Shown piece by piece: positions 10,814 through 22,233 of a stretch of 64,000 bases of DNA. A program made the translations under genes and the position numbers. The notes beneath the pieces were generated by a model, which was given only the letters and a program-made list of their open reading frames with translations, did no database searches and had not been told where the DNA came from. Origin of the DNA: Silene conica. Its lineage: Eukaryota > Streptophyta > Magnoliopsida > Caryophyllales > Caryophyllaceae. The stretch's first letter is position 1. Each line of letters begins with the position of its first letter. The stretch is taken from assembly GCA_029255685.2 (NCBI GenBank), contig CM055320.2, positions 13,440,614-13,504,613 of the forward strand, read 5' to 3'.

Positions 10814-11235
10814 CTTTAGGAAATATCTTCCAAGGATGTTCTAAGGTCTTCCGGAACCTTCTAGAATCTTCTTTTACTCCTTGTATAGCTAACTTGAATA
10901 ACCTCACGGATCCATGTTCGAACCCATTTGGTGTGAATCTTGTCCTCGACTTATTATTAGGAAAGTTTGAGCATGCTCCCGCATCAGAATACCTGGCACT
11001 TATGGGACAAGATGAAGAACAATTCGGAGGCACTCAATTTATCACGTAAATATAATACAGTCTTCAAATTAGGTAAAAAATAAAATCTAATTTATTTGTG
11101 GCCACCATATAAAGTCAAGTTCGTCATTCCAACAAAATACAACACTTTAAATTTGTACACGAAGAAAATGTAATAATGGTCAGGGCGTCCCTTTAGCTAG
11201 ACCATCGCTAACTTAATTTATGATTGCTATATTAT
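10814..11235. other. host sequence between the two LTR elements
   Basis: Contains an exon-like open stretch on the plus strand, about 10893-11046. It reads through SNPFGVNL, KFEHAPASEYLALMGQDEEQ and ends QFIT plus TAA. The composition looks protein-coding but I do not recognise the family, and there is an upstream stop. The rest (11047-11235) is AT-rich with no feature. The last five bases, ATTAT (11231-11235), are the left TSD of the Athila element. Confidence 0.4.
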
Positions 11236-12570
11236 TGATATGCCGTATTTAGTACGGGTTTAAGAGGCGTGAGTTAGTTGGATAAACATGATATAAATGG
11301 GTTGTTAGAAGGATAATTGCATTAAGATCCATATCGAGTTGTTGGCACTATTTTGGGAGTTTTAGAAGAGATTATGGATCAATGAAGTGTAGATATCTTT
11401 TGGCTTTGAGTATTCGTTAATCATGGATAGGGTGCATACGGTTTTGCCCTTTTTGGCCCATCAGGTGAAGAAGCGAACCATTGGTCAAGTCCGTTGTTCA
11501 AGCAAGGAAAGACGAAGAAGGAAGAAAAGCGTCAGAATTTCCCGCGGGTCGCGGATTTTCCCTGCGGGTCGCGGATATGGCCGCGGGTCGCCCGTGTCTC
11601 GGCTAGTGTCGTTTTCTATTTTCTTTGTTTCCAACTTTCAGCGGGATTTTTAGGTTTTTATTTTATTTTTATTTTTTTAGGGATTTTTGGTATTAGGTTA
11701 AGTAGGAGGGAGACAGTATTTTGGCAGTTACGTTTTATTGGGAAGAAAAGAACTCTTGTTTTGTTTTCCTTATGCAAACTATGAAGAACTAATTCTCCCT
11801 TCTCGATTCAAGCTAATTTGAAGCTACAAGTTTATCAATTGTGAGACCGTCTTAATCCTCTATTTTATGCTTGAGTATTATTTATTCTCCGTCCATAATT
11901 TATGATTGTTGTATGTTTAATTGATTTGGCCAATTGATTATTTCATCCTTCGATCTAGTGCAATTCTATATGTTTGAATCCGTAATTGTTCAATTCGTTA
12001 GATAAAGTTGCAACCTTTAATCCAATAAATTGTATGCGTTTCATAGTAGTTGGGTAAAAGGGGGAATAAATATATAATTTGAACCGATAACCGCGTGTGT
12101 TGAAGGTCGTTATTCTTGTTGTATGTTCTGTTCATTCATGTTGTTTATGAATTAAATCTAGACGCGTGGATTAGATTATTCATTGATTAGGTTGCTTAGT
12201 CTCGCGTTTCGAACTGAGTAATATTATCTGCGGAACATATAAGACTCTTGTCTTACAACGGGATACTCAAGGGACAAATAGGGATTAATGGTCGACGATC
12301 AATTGTTAACTAGTAGTGGATAAACCTTGACTCGGGTTTCTCAATCATCTGAAATCTTTGTTACTTTTAGTCTTGCACCTTTTTATTTAATTGTTATTCT
12401 TGTTGGTTAATCATTCAAACCCCCCCTTTGGTTACCTTTTGTCTGCATTTGTTTACGCATTAGTTGCATCGTCTTCCCTGCGGATTCGACACCCGACTTA
12501 CCTCTACTATATAGTTAAGGTATTAGGACTTTATTACATATTTTTGGGAGCATACGACTTCGGCTCACCA
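11236..12570 (+). repeat. 5' LTR of the Athila element
   Basis: 1335 bp, TGATATGCCG to GGCTCACCA. It includes a GC-rich block with three copies of a GCGGGTCG motif (11537-11592) in otherwise AT-rich DNA, and a run of 7 C at 12420-12426. Fully colinear with the two 3' LTR pieces. Confidence 0.95.
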
Positions 12571-12575
12571 AATTT

Positions 12576-12593
12576 TGGCGCCGTTGTCGGGGA
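12576..12593 (+). promoter_or_regulatory. primer-binding site (tRNA-Asp type)
   Basis: TGGCGCCGTTGTCGGGGA, five bases after the LTR. This is the Athila-type site complementary to tRNA-Asp, with one base (T at 12587) differing from the usual form. Confidence 0.85.
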
Positions 12594-12652
12594 AGGCAAT
12601 AGTTATTTTTTGTGTTTCTTTAGTGTAGACTTTTATTTTATTGTTTTAGTTT

Positions 12653-14551
12653 ATGCCTAATACTCGTTCTTCTGACCAACCACTCGAGCCTTACGACTCA
12701 GAGATTGAACGTACCTTTTTCAGGTTAAGACAAGTCGGAGAAGGTTCGCTAGTTGCTTTTGAGCACCCAGATTTTGAGAAGGATATACACTCTAATTCAG
12801 ACAGTTCCGAAATCTCTACTACTACTGAGAATATGGCTAGAGAGACTCGAACCTTAAGGGAGCTTACAGCTCCAAACCTTGACGTTCAACCATTGTGCAT
12901 CACTTTTCCAGCATTGAATGATGGAGTCACTTTTGAACTGAAATCGGGTTTGATACATCAATTACCCAGTTTCAGTGGTATGAGTATTGAGGATCCGAAC
13001 AAGCATCTTTCGGATTTTCATATTGTTTGCACCGGTATGAAGCCAGCCAATTTCACGGAAGAACAATTGAAATTGAGGGCATTTCCTTTCTCCTTGAAGG
13101 ACAATGTAAGAGATTGGTTAAACTATCTACCACCGGGGAGTATCACTACTTGGGTAGGTATGAAGAAGGCATTCTTGGAGAAATACTTTCCTCCTTCTCG
13201 ATCCTCTCACCTGAAAAGACCCATCAGTAATGTTGAACAACAAGATGGAGAAACTATGTATGAGTTTCTTGAGAAATTTAAGAAACTTTGTGCTAGTTGT
13301 CCTTACCATGGATACTCCGACCAGGATCTTATCATGTATTTTTGTGGAGGCCTAAATCTAGATGATCGTCGTATGATTCACTCTGCTTGTGGGGGAAATA
13401 TTGCCAACAAGAATCCAGATGAGGCTTGGGAGGTTATCACAGAGCTAGCTGAGACCTCTAGACAATTTGAGAGGAAACCATCACGAAGAGGAGTGAGTGC
13501 TATGGGTGTTAGTCCTGGATTGGAGGAAAAAGTTGATAATATTGTTTCCACTCTCCGTGATATGTTATCTGGGAGACAAATGGCTACTGTTTGTGGCATA
13601 TGCGCTATTGAGGGCCATCCTAGCGAATTATGCCCTCAAATGCAAGAAGGTGGTGTTGAAGAGGTGAACGGTGTTTGGGAGAGTACTACCAATAATAGGA
13701 AATGGGATCCTTATTCCAAGACCTACAATGAAGGATGCAAAGCTCATCCTAACTTTCGTTGGGGAAATTCCCAAGCTGGTCCATCTTCTGCACCTCCTAG
13801 AGGTCAGTTTCTTCAGCGACCACAAGGGCAACAATGTACTCAACAAGTGCCACAACAAGCAGCTCAACAAGCACCACCGAGTTCATCAATGTCCACGGAG
13901 GATATGATTCGTGCTCTTACTCTTAGTGTTACTCAAGATAGGGCAGACAACAAGCAAAACTTTAAGAATCTTGAGAATCACGTGAGTCAATTGGCTACTG
14001 CAGTCAATCGGTTGGAAGCTAAACAATCAGGAGCTCTACCATCTCAAACGGTAGAGAATCCGAGAAAGAATGTGAGTGCAGTATCCTTGAGAAATGGAAG
14101 GCAATTAGAGGAAGTAGAGAAACCAAAAGCTAAATCCAAAGAAGCTGTCATTCAAGAGGAAGCAGAGATAATGATTGATGATGGGAGTTCACAAGTGATT
14201 AAAGAGAATGAAGCGGTGCCTAGTTCAACTATCACAGACCCACCGGTCCAGATTTATGAGCCCACTCCACCTTTCCCTGAAGCACTGAAGGATACTCGCA
14301 GGAAGGAGCATGACAATGATGTTTACGAAACCTTTCGTAAATGTGAGGTAAATATTCCCCTTCTAGAGTTGCTTAAAAGTGTCCCTCGGTATGCAAAGTT
14401 TTTAAAAGAACTTTGTACTATTAAGAGGAATAATAGGCTTAAGGGAGTCAAGAAGGTGAAGGTAAATGAACATGTCTCGGCTATGTTTCAACAAAAGTTG
14501 CCCACTAAATGTGGAGATCCGGGAGTGTTCACAATACCTTGTACTATATGA
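12653..14551 (+). CDS. gag: Athila Gag region (632 codons)
   Basis: Nucleocapsid/capsid polyprotein of a Gypsy element. Begins MPNTRSSDQP, 59 bases after the primer site. A retrotransposon gag domain spans roughly residues 120-270 (FPFSLKDNVRDWL, KKAFLEKYFP, ETMYEFLEKFKKLC). A CCHC-like knuckle, CGICAIEGHPSELC, starts at residue 313, and a Gln/Pro-rich linker follows. The frame ends at TGA 14549-14551 within the sequence leading into the protease. The same reading frame continues directly into the protease, so this TGA is probably a nonsense mutation that splits an originally continuous gag-pol frame. Confidence 0.88.
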   Translation: MPNTRSSDQPLEPYDSEIERTFFRLRQVGEGSLVAFEHPDFEKDIHSNSDSSEISTTTENMARETRTLRELTAPNLDVQPLCITFPALNDGVTFELKSGLIHQLPSFSGMSIEDPNKHLSDFHIVCTGMKPANFTEEQLKLRAFPFSLKDNVRDWLNYLPPGSITTWVGMKKAFLEKYFPPSRSSHLKRPISNVEQQDGETMYEFLEKFKKLCASCPYHGYSDQDLIMYFCGGLNLDDRRMIHSACGGNIANKNPDEAWEVITELAETSRQFERKPSRRGVSAMGVSPGLEEKVDNIVSTLRDMLSGRQMATVCGICAIEGHPSELCPQMQEGGVEEVNGVWESTTNNRKWDPYSKTYNEGCKAHPNFRWGNSQAGPSSAPPRGQFLQRPQGQQCTQQVPQQAAQQAPPSSSMSTEDMIRALTLSVTQDRADNKQNFKNLENHVSQLATAVNRLEAKQSGALPSQTVENPRKNVSAVSLRNGRQLEEVEKPKAKSKEAVIQEEAEIMIDDGSSQVIKENEAVPSSTITDPPVQIYEPTPPFPEALKDTRRKEHDNDVYETFRKCEVNIPLLELLKSVPRYAKFLKELCTIKRNNRLKGVKKVKVNEHVSAMFQQKLPTKCGDPGVFTIPCTI

Positions 14552-15139
14552 GACACCAAAATTCATAATGTTATGCTAGATTTAGGTGCTTCGATTAATG
14601 TGATCCCCTATTCTGTCTATCAGTCTCTAAAACTTGGACCAATGAGTAAAACAACTGTTGTCATTCAACTAGCGGATTGGACTAATGTTTATCCTAAGGG
14701 AATGGTTGAAGATGTCTTAGTTATGGTTGATAAATTGTTTTTTCCTGCAGACTTTTATGTGCTTGAAATGGAGCACGATAGACATGCTTCCCCTATTTTG
14801 TTAGGGCGACCATTTATGAAAACTGCAAAAACTAACATTGATGTTTTTAGCGGTTCCCTCACTATGGAGTTTGATGGTCAAGTGGTGGAATTTAATATTT
14901 TCGATTCTATGAAATTCCCCAGGGATGACCATTCTTTATGTCTTATTGATGTGTTTGAGCCATTAGTGCAGGATACCTTTGATGTTGCTAATCCAGATGA
15001 GTACCAGGTTGTGATTGAGAACGGTATAGTAGAAGATGATTTTGATGATTCATTGCCTACTAACTTGCAGGAGAGAGCTGTAGAGTTAACCGGAGTGTCC
15101 TTCGTGCACACAGAACCACTCCCTTTACCACTAACTGTG
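14552..15139 (+). pseudogene. Athila protease region, cut by the TRIM
   Basis: Continues the gag frame after the TGA. The retroviral-type aspartic protease motif is LDLGASINVIP (near 14579) and the second strand LLGRPFM is near 14800. The frame runs to the TRIM insertion at 15140 and resumes in the same phase at 16173 once the TRIM and one copy of its TSD are discounted. Only the TRIM, not point decay, stops the frame here. Confidence 0.85.
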
Positions 15140-15357
15140 TGTTGTGCGGAAGCGTGAATACCTCGTGTTGGGCCTCTGCTGCGCCGGTGTCCAATGTCCA
15201 TAATAGTACGATATTGTCCGCTTTGGGCCAAGCCCTCACGGATTTACTCTTGGGCTCCTTCCTAAAAGGCCTCGTACTATTATATTTTTAGGACACTTAT
15301 AAAGATGATACTTCACCTTTAAACTACCGATGTGGGACATGGGTTTGCACCCTAACA
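15140..15357 (-). repeat. TRIM LTR (3' LTR on the minus strand)
   Basis: 218 bp, TGTTGTGCGG to CACCCTAACA as read on the plus strand. Its partner is at 15950-16167, with one mismatch. Confidence 0.93.
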
Positions 15358-15949
15358 ATCCTCCCCTCAAACCAAGGACCATCATCTTAACTCGGACCTT
15401 GACCTCCATGGAGAACTCCAACGCTCTACAGCCCCAACTTCTAGACACCCGAAACATCACCAAGTCTTGATAACCTCCCCTTAGCCGACACACCATGCTG
15501 TCACGAGTCATGTCTTGCACCACATGTCACCGCCTGGTCAAGTGAGTGCCCTCACATGCTCCTATACCAGCATGTCCATGTGCTCTTCTTGGGTATTTGC
15601 TACACATGCATATCGAACCTCCTCTGCATCCAATATACCCTGGACCGGGTCCGTCACTTCAGAAGTTCTAGAACACAAATGGTCTCTGGCATCCAACCTG
15701 GAAAGGACCCACCAGACCTGTGACACCCAATCTGATAAGGGTCCACCTGATCAACAGTTCTAGTACACAAATAGTCTTTGTCCCACAAGACCTATGACGC
15801 CTTTCATCCATTTAGGCCTGGACGGGGCTTGCTCACGGACTCACCATGAGCTAGGAGTTCCATGTCTTATAGTGTACAACTTCAAGTCTTGGGCCTGCTG
15901 ATGCATCCTCGTGTCTAGCCCAAGTCAAACCTTGGGCTCTGATACCACT

Positions 15950-16167
15950 TGTTGTGCGGAAGCGTGAATACCTCGTGTTGGGCCTCTGCTGCGCCGGTGT
16001 CCAATGTCCATAATAGTACGATATTGTCCGCTTTGGGCCAAGCCCTCACGGATTTACTCTTGGGCTCCTTCCTAAAAAGCCTCGTACTATTATATTTTTA
16101 GGACACTTATAAAGATGATACTTCACCTTTAAACTACCGATGTGGGACATGGGTTTGCACCCTAACA
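15950..16167 (-). repeat. TRIM LTR (5' LTR on the minus strand)
   Basis: 218 bp. The adjoining primer site at 15936-15947 identifies this as the 5' LTR of the antisense TRIM. Confidence 0.93.
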
Positions 16168-17324
16168 CTGTGCCTAGTGAAACCTTGTTACCATCTATTT
16201 TGCAGGCACCAGTTGTAGAGTTGAAACCACTTCCAGATCACTTGAAGTTTGTGTTCCTTGGTGAGGGAGATACATTGCCTGCAATTATTTCCAGTAAGCT
16301 CACCCAGGAACAAGAAAAGAGGTTGGTGGAGGTGTTGAAGGAGCATAAACAAGCTATAGGTTGGACTATTGCCGACATCAAGGGTATAAGTCCATCGACT
16401 TGTATGCATTGGATTCTACTGGAAGACGAGGCACGACCGGTAAGGCAACCGCAGCGGCGGTTGAACCCTCCTATGATGGATGTCGTGAAGAAGGAGGTAT
16501 TGAAACTTCTCCAAGTAGGTATGATCTATCCTATTTCTGATAGCAAGTGGGTTAGTCCCACTCAGGTTGTCCCTAAGAAGAGTGGAGTCACTGTTGTAGA
16601 GAATAAGGATGGGGATTTAGTGCCTACTAAAGTCCAGAATGGGTGGAGGGTGTGCATAGATTACCGTAGACTGAACACGGTAACTCGGAAAGATCATTTT
16701 CCCCTACCTTTCATTGACCAAATGTTAGAGAGACTTGCTGGGAAGGCATATTACTGCTTTTTGGATGGATATACAAGTTATTTTCAAATAGCCATTGCTC
16801 CTGAAGATCAGGAGAAGACCACTTTTACATGTCCTTTTGGCACCTTCGCGTATCGACGCATGCCATTTGGGTTGTGTAATGCTCCTGCAACATTTCAGCG
16901 CTGTATGGTTAGTATTTTCTCTGAGTATGTGGAGAATTTCATTGAGGTATTTATGGATGATTTTACTGTCCATGGTGACTCTTTTGATGCATGTCTGAAT
17001 CACTTATCACTTGTTTTGAAGCGTTGTGTTGAAACTAACCTTGTACTTAATTCTGAGAAATGCCATTTCATGGTGGAACAGGGTATAGTTTTGGGGCATG
17101 TTGTGTCGGGTAAGGGGATAGAGGTAGATAAAGCAAAAATTGATACAATTCAGACTTTACCCTATCCTACTAATGTGCACGAAGTTCGCTCCTTTATTGG
17201 ACATGCAGGTTTTTACAGAAGGTTCATTAAGGATTTTTCCAAGGTTGCACAACCATTGTGCAAATTGCTGCAAAAGGAGGTTAACTTTGTGTTTGATGCG
17301 GATTGCAAGGCGGCATTTGATTAG
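16168..17324 (+). pseudogene. Athila reverse transcriptase
   Basis: Gypsy-type RT read in phase with the protease. Visible blocks: WRVCIDYRRLN, FPLPFIDQMLERL, the second block (FLDGYTSYFQIA, normally GYSGY), RRMPFGLCNAPATFQRCM, the catalytic FMDD at about 16953, and VRSFIGHAGFYRRFI. A TAG at 17322-17324 stops the frame just before the RNase H domain; it sits where a Gln codon (CAG) would fit. The RT core looks intact but cannot be made as part of a full polyprotein. Confidence 0.9.
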
Positions 17325-17985
17325 CTGAAAACCCGTCTTACCACTGCTCCAATTATTCAGGCTCCTGATTGGTCTCTTCCGTTTGAGATCATGTGTGATG
17401 CGAGCGACTATGCTCTTGGAGCGGTCTTGGGTCAAAAGGATGGAAGAGCTTCTCATGTCATTCATTATGCCTCTATGACCCTTAATGATGCACAACGCAA
17501 CTACTCTACTACTGAGAAAGAGATGTTGGCTGTTGTATTTGCTTTAGAAAAATTTCGTTCTTACTTGCTTGGTACTAAAGTTGTTATTTATACAGATAAT
17601 GCTGCCCTTCGTCACTTGATGATAAAGAAGGAAGCCAAGCCTAGGTTAATCCGTTGGATTCTCCTCCTAAGTGAGTTCGACATTGAGGTGAGAGACAAGA
17701 AAGGTGTAGAGAACGTGGTTGCAGACCACTTGAGTCGGTTGGTAAGAAATGATGACCATGACCAAGGTTTAGAGGTGGTAAAGGGAGTTTTTCCTGATGA
17801 AACTTTATTTTCTTTACGCACTCTGGAACCTTGGTATGATAATATTGTCAACTATTTGGTCTCTAACAAGTTTCCTACTTGGTTTTCTGAAGCGCAGAAA
17901 GATAAGATTCGCAGTGACGCGAAACACTATTTGTGGGATGATTCATATTTATGGAAGCATTGCTCTGATCAGATTATTAGGCGTG
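17325..17985 (+). pseudogene. Athila RNase H region
   Basis: Same frame as the RT, after the TAG. Shows the RNase H/connection motifs [42 protein letters not shown] and VVADHLSRL. Near 17985 a single missing base (within the GGCGTGTGTTT stretch) shifts the frame. The protein then reads nonsense until a stop at 18284, while the correct reading continues in the next frame. Confidence 0.88.
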
Positions 17986-19126
17986 TGTTTCTGAGAGTGA
18001 GAAGACTTATATTCTCACTTTCTGTCATTCTCATGCATGTGGTGGTCACTTTGAGTCCAAGAGAACATCAAGGAAGGTGCTCGATTGTGGTTTTTATTGG
18101 CCACACCTGTTTCGAGATGCCTATGGATTTTATAAGTCTTGTGACAACTGTCAAAGAGTGGGGAACATATCCCAACGCAATGAAATGCCTCAAACCCCCA
18201 TTATATATTGTGAAATTTTCGATGTGTGGGGGATTGATTTCATGGGACCGTTCCCTAATTCTTCTGGATTTAGTTACATACTAATTGCTGTCGATTATGT
18301 CTCGAAGTGGGTAGAAGCAATACCCACTAAAACTGATGATTATAAAGTGGTTGCAGATTTTATCAAGTCGTTCATCTTTGTTAGGTTTGGATTTCCAAAA
18401 GCCATAATCAGTGATCGTGGGACGCATTTTTGCAATAGAATAGTTGGTGCTTTACTGAACAAGTACCATGTCACTCACAAAGTCTCAACTGCATATCACC
18501 CACAGACCAATGGGCAAGCCGAGGTGTCGAATAGGGAGGTGAAATCTATTTTGGAGAAAACGGTAAATCCCAATCGTAAGGATTGGAGTCAACGCTTGGA
18601 AGATGCGTTATGGGCATACCGTACTGCTTATAAGACACCTATAGGTATGTCTCCGTACCGGTTAGTGTTTGGAAAGCCGTGTCATTTGCCAGTGGAGATT
18701 GAGCATCGAGCTTATTGGGCGGTGAAGAGTTTCAATACGAGTTTGGTCGGAGCAGGTGAGAATCGGAAGTTAGAGTTACAAGAGCTTGAAGAAATCCGAA
18801 ATGACTCGTATGAGAATGCGGCTATTTATAAGGAAAAGACGAGACTATTGCATAACAAGATGATATCTAGAAAGGAGTTCAAAGTGGGTCAAAAAGTACT
18901 CCTTTTTCAATCTCGCTTTAAGCTATTTCCCGGTAAGTTGAGGTCACGATGGGTTGGACCGTATGTGGTTACGGAAGTGGCATTTCATGGAGCTATTGAG
19001 ATACGTAGTTTGGCCACCAACAAAGTTTTGAAGGTGAACGGTCAACGTTTAAAGCCATACTACGAGGGGTTTCAAGTTGAGACGGTGGAGAGTTTGACCC
19101 TCTATGAACCGATTTATGAAGACTAA
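17986..19126 (+). pseudogene. Athila integrase
   Basis: Reads on from RNase H in the shifted frame. An HHCC zinc domain ends in [11 protein letters not shown] (about 18130-18165). The DDE core has [20 protein letters not shown] and [16 protein letters not shown]. The C-terminal domain includes [16 protein letters not shown] and ends YEPIYED at TAA 19126. All catalytic residues are present, so the break upstream is the only visible defect. Confidence 0.9.
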
Positions 19127-20039
19127 CTCTCATTCTGAAGTCGAGCGAACGACTTTAAACAAAAGCGCTCACGGGAGGCAACCCGAGTTTTATTTTAAGT
19201 GTTGTTTTTCATGCTTTTAGTTTTTGTTTTTTCTTATAAAATGTTTTATTTACTAATTTTGTGTTTTTGTCAGGTTGGAAGCTTTTCTCCCGTCTTGGGG
19301 TGCTTTCCCAAAAAAAAAAAAAAAAAACGCGAGAAATCAGCCAAAACCGCGACCCGCGGGAATCCCAGCGACCCGCCCACTGTCCTGACGACACGCGACA
19401 TAAAAAAAAATTTTGAAAAAAAAAAAAACCAGCAACATCCGCGACCCGCGGGGACCCACGCGACCCGCCCGACTTTCTTTTTTTCTTTTCCTTCACAAGC
19501 CCTTACTTACCCATGCCTCTCAACACTTTTTTCCCTTCAAACACCACCAACTTCCACACTCACTACATCCACCGACACAACCACCGCCGTGTCGCCGCCC
19601 GACACCGCCGTGCCGCCGCCCCTTCTCATCTCTTTGAGTCACACTTGGGTTGGTTGCTCTTGGAATTGACGGTATTACTTTTGAAATTGACGGTATTGCT
19701 CTTGGATTTGACGGTATTTTTCATTTTCCCCAATCACGTATGAATGGTTGGTGAGTTCCTCTCTTAATTCAACTTTCATTCTAGGTTTGCCTTGAATTTG
19801 TTTCATTGCTAAACCTAACTTTAGTTTACTAAGGTTGTTATTGGGAGTCTTGGAAAGGGTTAGTTTGTTGTTGTTGGTGACGGCTTTGAGGTTTTAAGGG
19901 TTTAATTGTATGCATTTGTTCTCTTCTTATGCTTTGTGGGTATTGAGCTAATTGAATTGTGCAATTGAAAGAGCTTTTGATAGTGCCTAGAAGGTGTTTG
20001 AGGATTTGCCTAAGAGGATATTTAGTTTATTCTTTGGTT
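19127..20039 (+). other. Athila spacer between pol and the accessory ORF
   Basis: Non-coding. Contains poly-A runs (about 19311-19327 and 19401-19430) and GC-rich blocks with CGCGACCCGCGGG-type motifs (19349-19375 and 19438-19470). These blocks are the reverse complement of the motif in the element's own LTR. No gene seen. Confidence 0.6.
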
Positions 20040-21304
20040 ATGGGTAACAAGAAATTGAAGAAATCGGTTGTTGATTTTATGGGATGTGAGAATTTGAGTA
20101 CTGAGCATAAGAAAGTGTGGCGGATTTTGTTTGACCGAGTTATAATGTCTACCAAGTTTGTCAACCCCTTTGCCACTGACATACTTGGGATTCGAGATGC
20201 GGTACCGGAATTGCTTGGTCGGGTTGGTCTGGGAGCTTTCTGTGCCCTTCAAGCACCCACTTTTTGGAGGTTTACCTTAGAATTTCTCTCCACTTTGCGC
20301 GTGCACGGAGATGATGATCCCCCTCGGATCACTTTTCATCTTGATGGCGAGGAGAGGGAGTTGACTTTTGAGGAGTTGAGGGGGATTTTTGGGATTGATG
20401 AGAGGGCGGACGGGGAGTGCCCTAAGTTAAGCTCCCTAGAGCAAGCGGTCTTTTGGAAGGCTATTACGAGGGTAGCAGGATTCCGACCGGCGGGTGAGAA
20501 AAATGCTGATATTCCACATCCGGCCCTTCGCTACATTCATCGCGTCTTGACATCTACATTCCTATGCAAGGGTGAACCAACACATCTTTCTCGTACTGAT
20601 TTGACATATTTGTGGGCAATGATGCCCGAGAGTCACAGCCGTCCGGACTGGCTGGAGATTTTTCTGTCTGGGTGTGAGAAGCACCAAAAAGCTGCTTCGG
20701 GAAATATTCCGATGGGGGGGATGGTTAATCTCCTTGCTCGTCACTTTGACCTTGAGGACCCTGACGATGTAGTAGCAGGCGAGACTTCCGTTAGTCTAGA
20801 GTTGATGAGGAGTTGTGAGATGGTTGTGTGGGTAGCTGAATTTGCCGGATATGTATGGACCCGGGGCACTGATCATCAATATTACTTGCGGTTACCTAGG
20901 GGCGAAGAAGGTCGACCGCTTCCATTAGGACCTACCCCGGCCCATTTCTCCTTCCATCCGATATCGGGCTCGTCAATCCCGGGCCAGCTATGCCACGTTC
21001 AACACCAGTTGGGTCGTCTCCTCTTGAGGTGACCGGTCCTTCCGGTCCAACAGATTTTGCAAATTGGGGTGCGTGGAGAGAGCAGATGGAAGATTTGCAG
21101 GAAGAGAGCGTCGACAATTCTCGTTTTTGTGCTGAGATAAGCCGCTGTGTGAATGAGTTTCACTTGAAGAAATACCCCGGCGAGTACGCGGAGCCTTCTT
21201 CGTAATTCTATGCCGAGCTAGCTTCTAGAAAGGAGGCCCGGTTGGCGAGGAAAGCGGCACGTGAGGCACACTCACGTGACGCTACTTCCCCTTCTCATTC
21301 TTGA
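20040..21304 (+). pseudogene. ATHILA-type accessory ORF (post-pol)
   Basis: The first in-frame ATG is at 20040 (MGNKKLKK); the frame is open to 21032. Typical ATHILA-family segments are visible: FVNPFATDILGIRDAVPELL, PTFWRFTLEFLSTL, ELTFEELRGIFGI, LSRTDLTYLWAMMP and MGGMVNLLARHFDL. The ending appears to continue in another frame from about 20940 (GPSGPTDFANWGAWREQME), with a TAA at 21203 and a final TGA at 21302. A frameshift plus a nonsense codon is therefore the simplest reading. The family occurs in Athila elements; because of its place after pol it is often discussed as env-like, but I see no convincing signal peptide or membrane anchor. Confidence 0.75.
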
Positions 21305-22233
21305 GCTTTTGAGGTAATCCCTTTCTTCTTTTTGTTTTGTCTTATTCTCACACATTTGAGGACAAAGTGTCATTCAAGAGTGGGGAAGGGAGTTATACTC
21401 AATGTACATATTTTCTTCAAGTTCATAAAAAAAAACAAAAAAAAAAGGAAAAAAAAAATGAAAAAAAAAAGAAAAAAAGAAAGAAAGGAATACCCGGCAA
21501 GGTGAAAACCCGAAAGGAAGCCTAGGCAAAAAATGGGAAAAGTGGCCGAGGACGGAGTGAAAACCTGAAAGGGCGCTCCGGGTAAAATGAAGAATTGAGA
21601 TGCGTGCCACGAGAGGACATCGCTAGAGTGAAAACCCGCAAGGGCGGGCGCTCTAGGCAAAATGAGAGATCTAAGAAAAAAAAAACACACTATGTTTTCC
21701 CTCTTTATTTTTGGTGGGCGTCATAAGAAGGGTGCCAAAGAAGGTTATTTTGGGTAGGACTAGTGTCCAAGGTGAGGAGAACCGCGGTGCGTTGTTGGTT
21801 GCACCTTGCTGATGCGGTTGTTGGTAGTAGGTTGGCTAAGGAGTAGAGGCGTCTAGGAAAATTTTCATGGCATGTGGTTAATGTTTTGTTCAGACATGTA
21901 GGGTTGATTGTTGGGTGATTTGATCATTGATGTGGCCATGAAAATTTTTGTTCTTGTCTAGGTAGAAGAAATAAGGGGCGTAGACTTTTGTACTTGCAAA
22001 GTTAAGCTTGTTGGTGATGGCGTGAGCCGTGTTTTGTTGGATTAAAGAGCTTGGTTGAACTTACCTATGTCTTTGTTTCTGAGGGATGATATAAGGAGGG
22101 CGAGTGAGAGGTGTTGTGTGGTTTATTGTGTTCGGTTTCCTTTAATTGCTTCTCTTGTAAGACCTTGAGTGTGTATTGTTTATGTTTCCGAGTTTTGCTC
22201 GGGGACGAGCAAAGGCCTAAGCGTGGGGAAGTT
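21305..22233 (+). other. Athila 3' untranslated region and polypurine tract
   Basis: Begins with an ATTTGAGGACAAAGTGTC-type stretch near 21353, then a long A/AAAAG run (21428-21490). Irregular repeats with GTGAAAACC and GGGCGCTC follow (21500-21665). The last bases, GCGTGGGGAAG (22221-22231), are the PPT directly before the 3' LTR. No gene. Confidence 0.7.

Larger units (their letters stand above)
15140..16167 (-). mobile_element. TRIM (miniature LTR retrotransposon), antisense inside Athila pol
   Basis: 1028 bp with 218-bp LTRs (15140-15357 and 15950-16167) that differ at one base (G15268/A16078), and perfect TSD CTGTG (15135-15139 and 16168-16172). On the minus strand the order is LTR, two bases, an initiator-Met primer site (complement of 15936-15947), about 590 bp without coding capacity, a PPT (GAGGGGAGGAT, complement near 15358-15368), LTR. 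The small size and lack of any gene define a TRIM. It depends on enzymes from other elements and is younger than its Athila host. Confidence 0.93.

Noticed and set aside
19209..19743. Overlapping 70-156-codon frames after Athila pol
   Set aside because: They run through poly-A and GC-rich low-complexity tracts on both strands and resemble no protein family.
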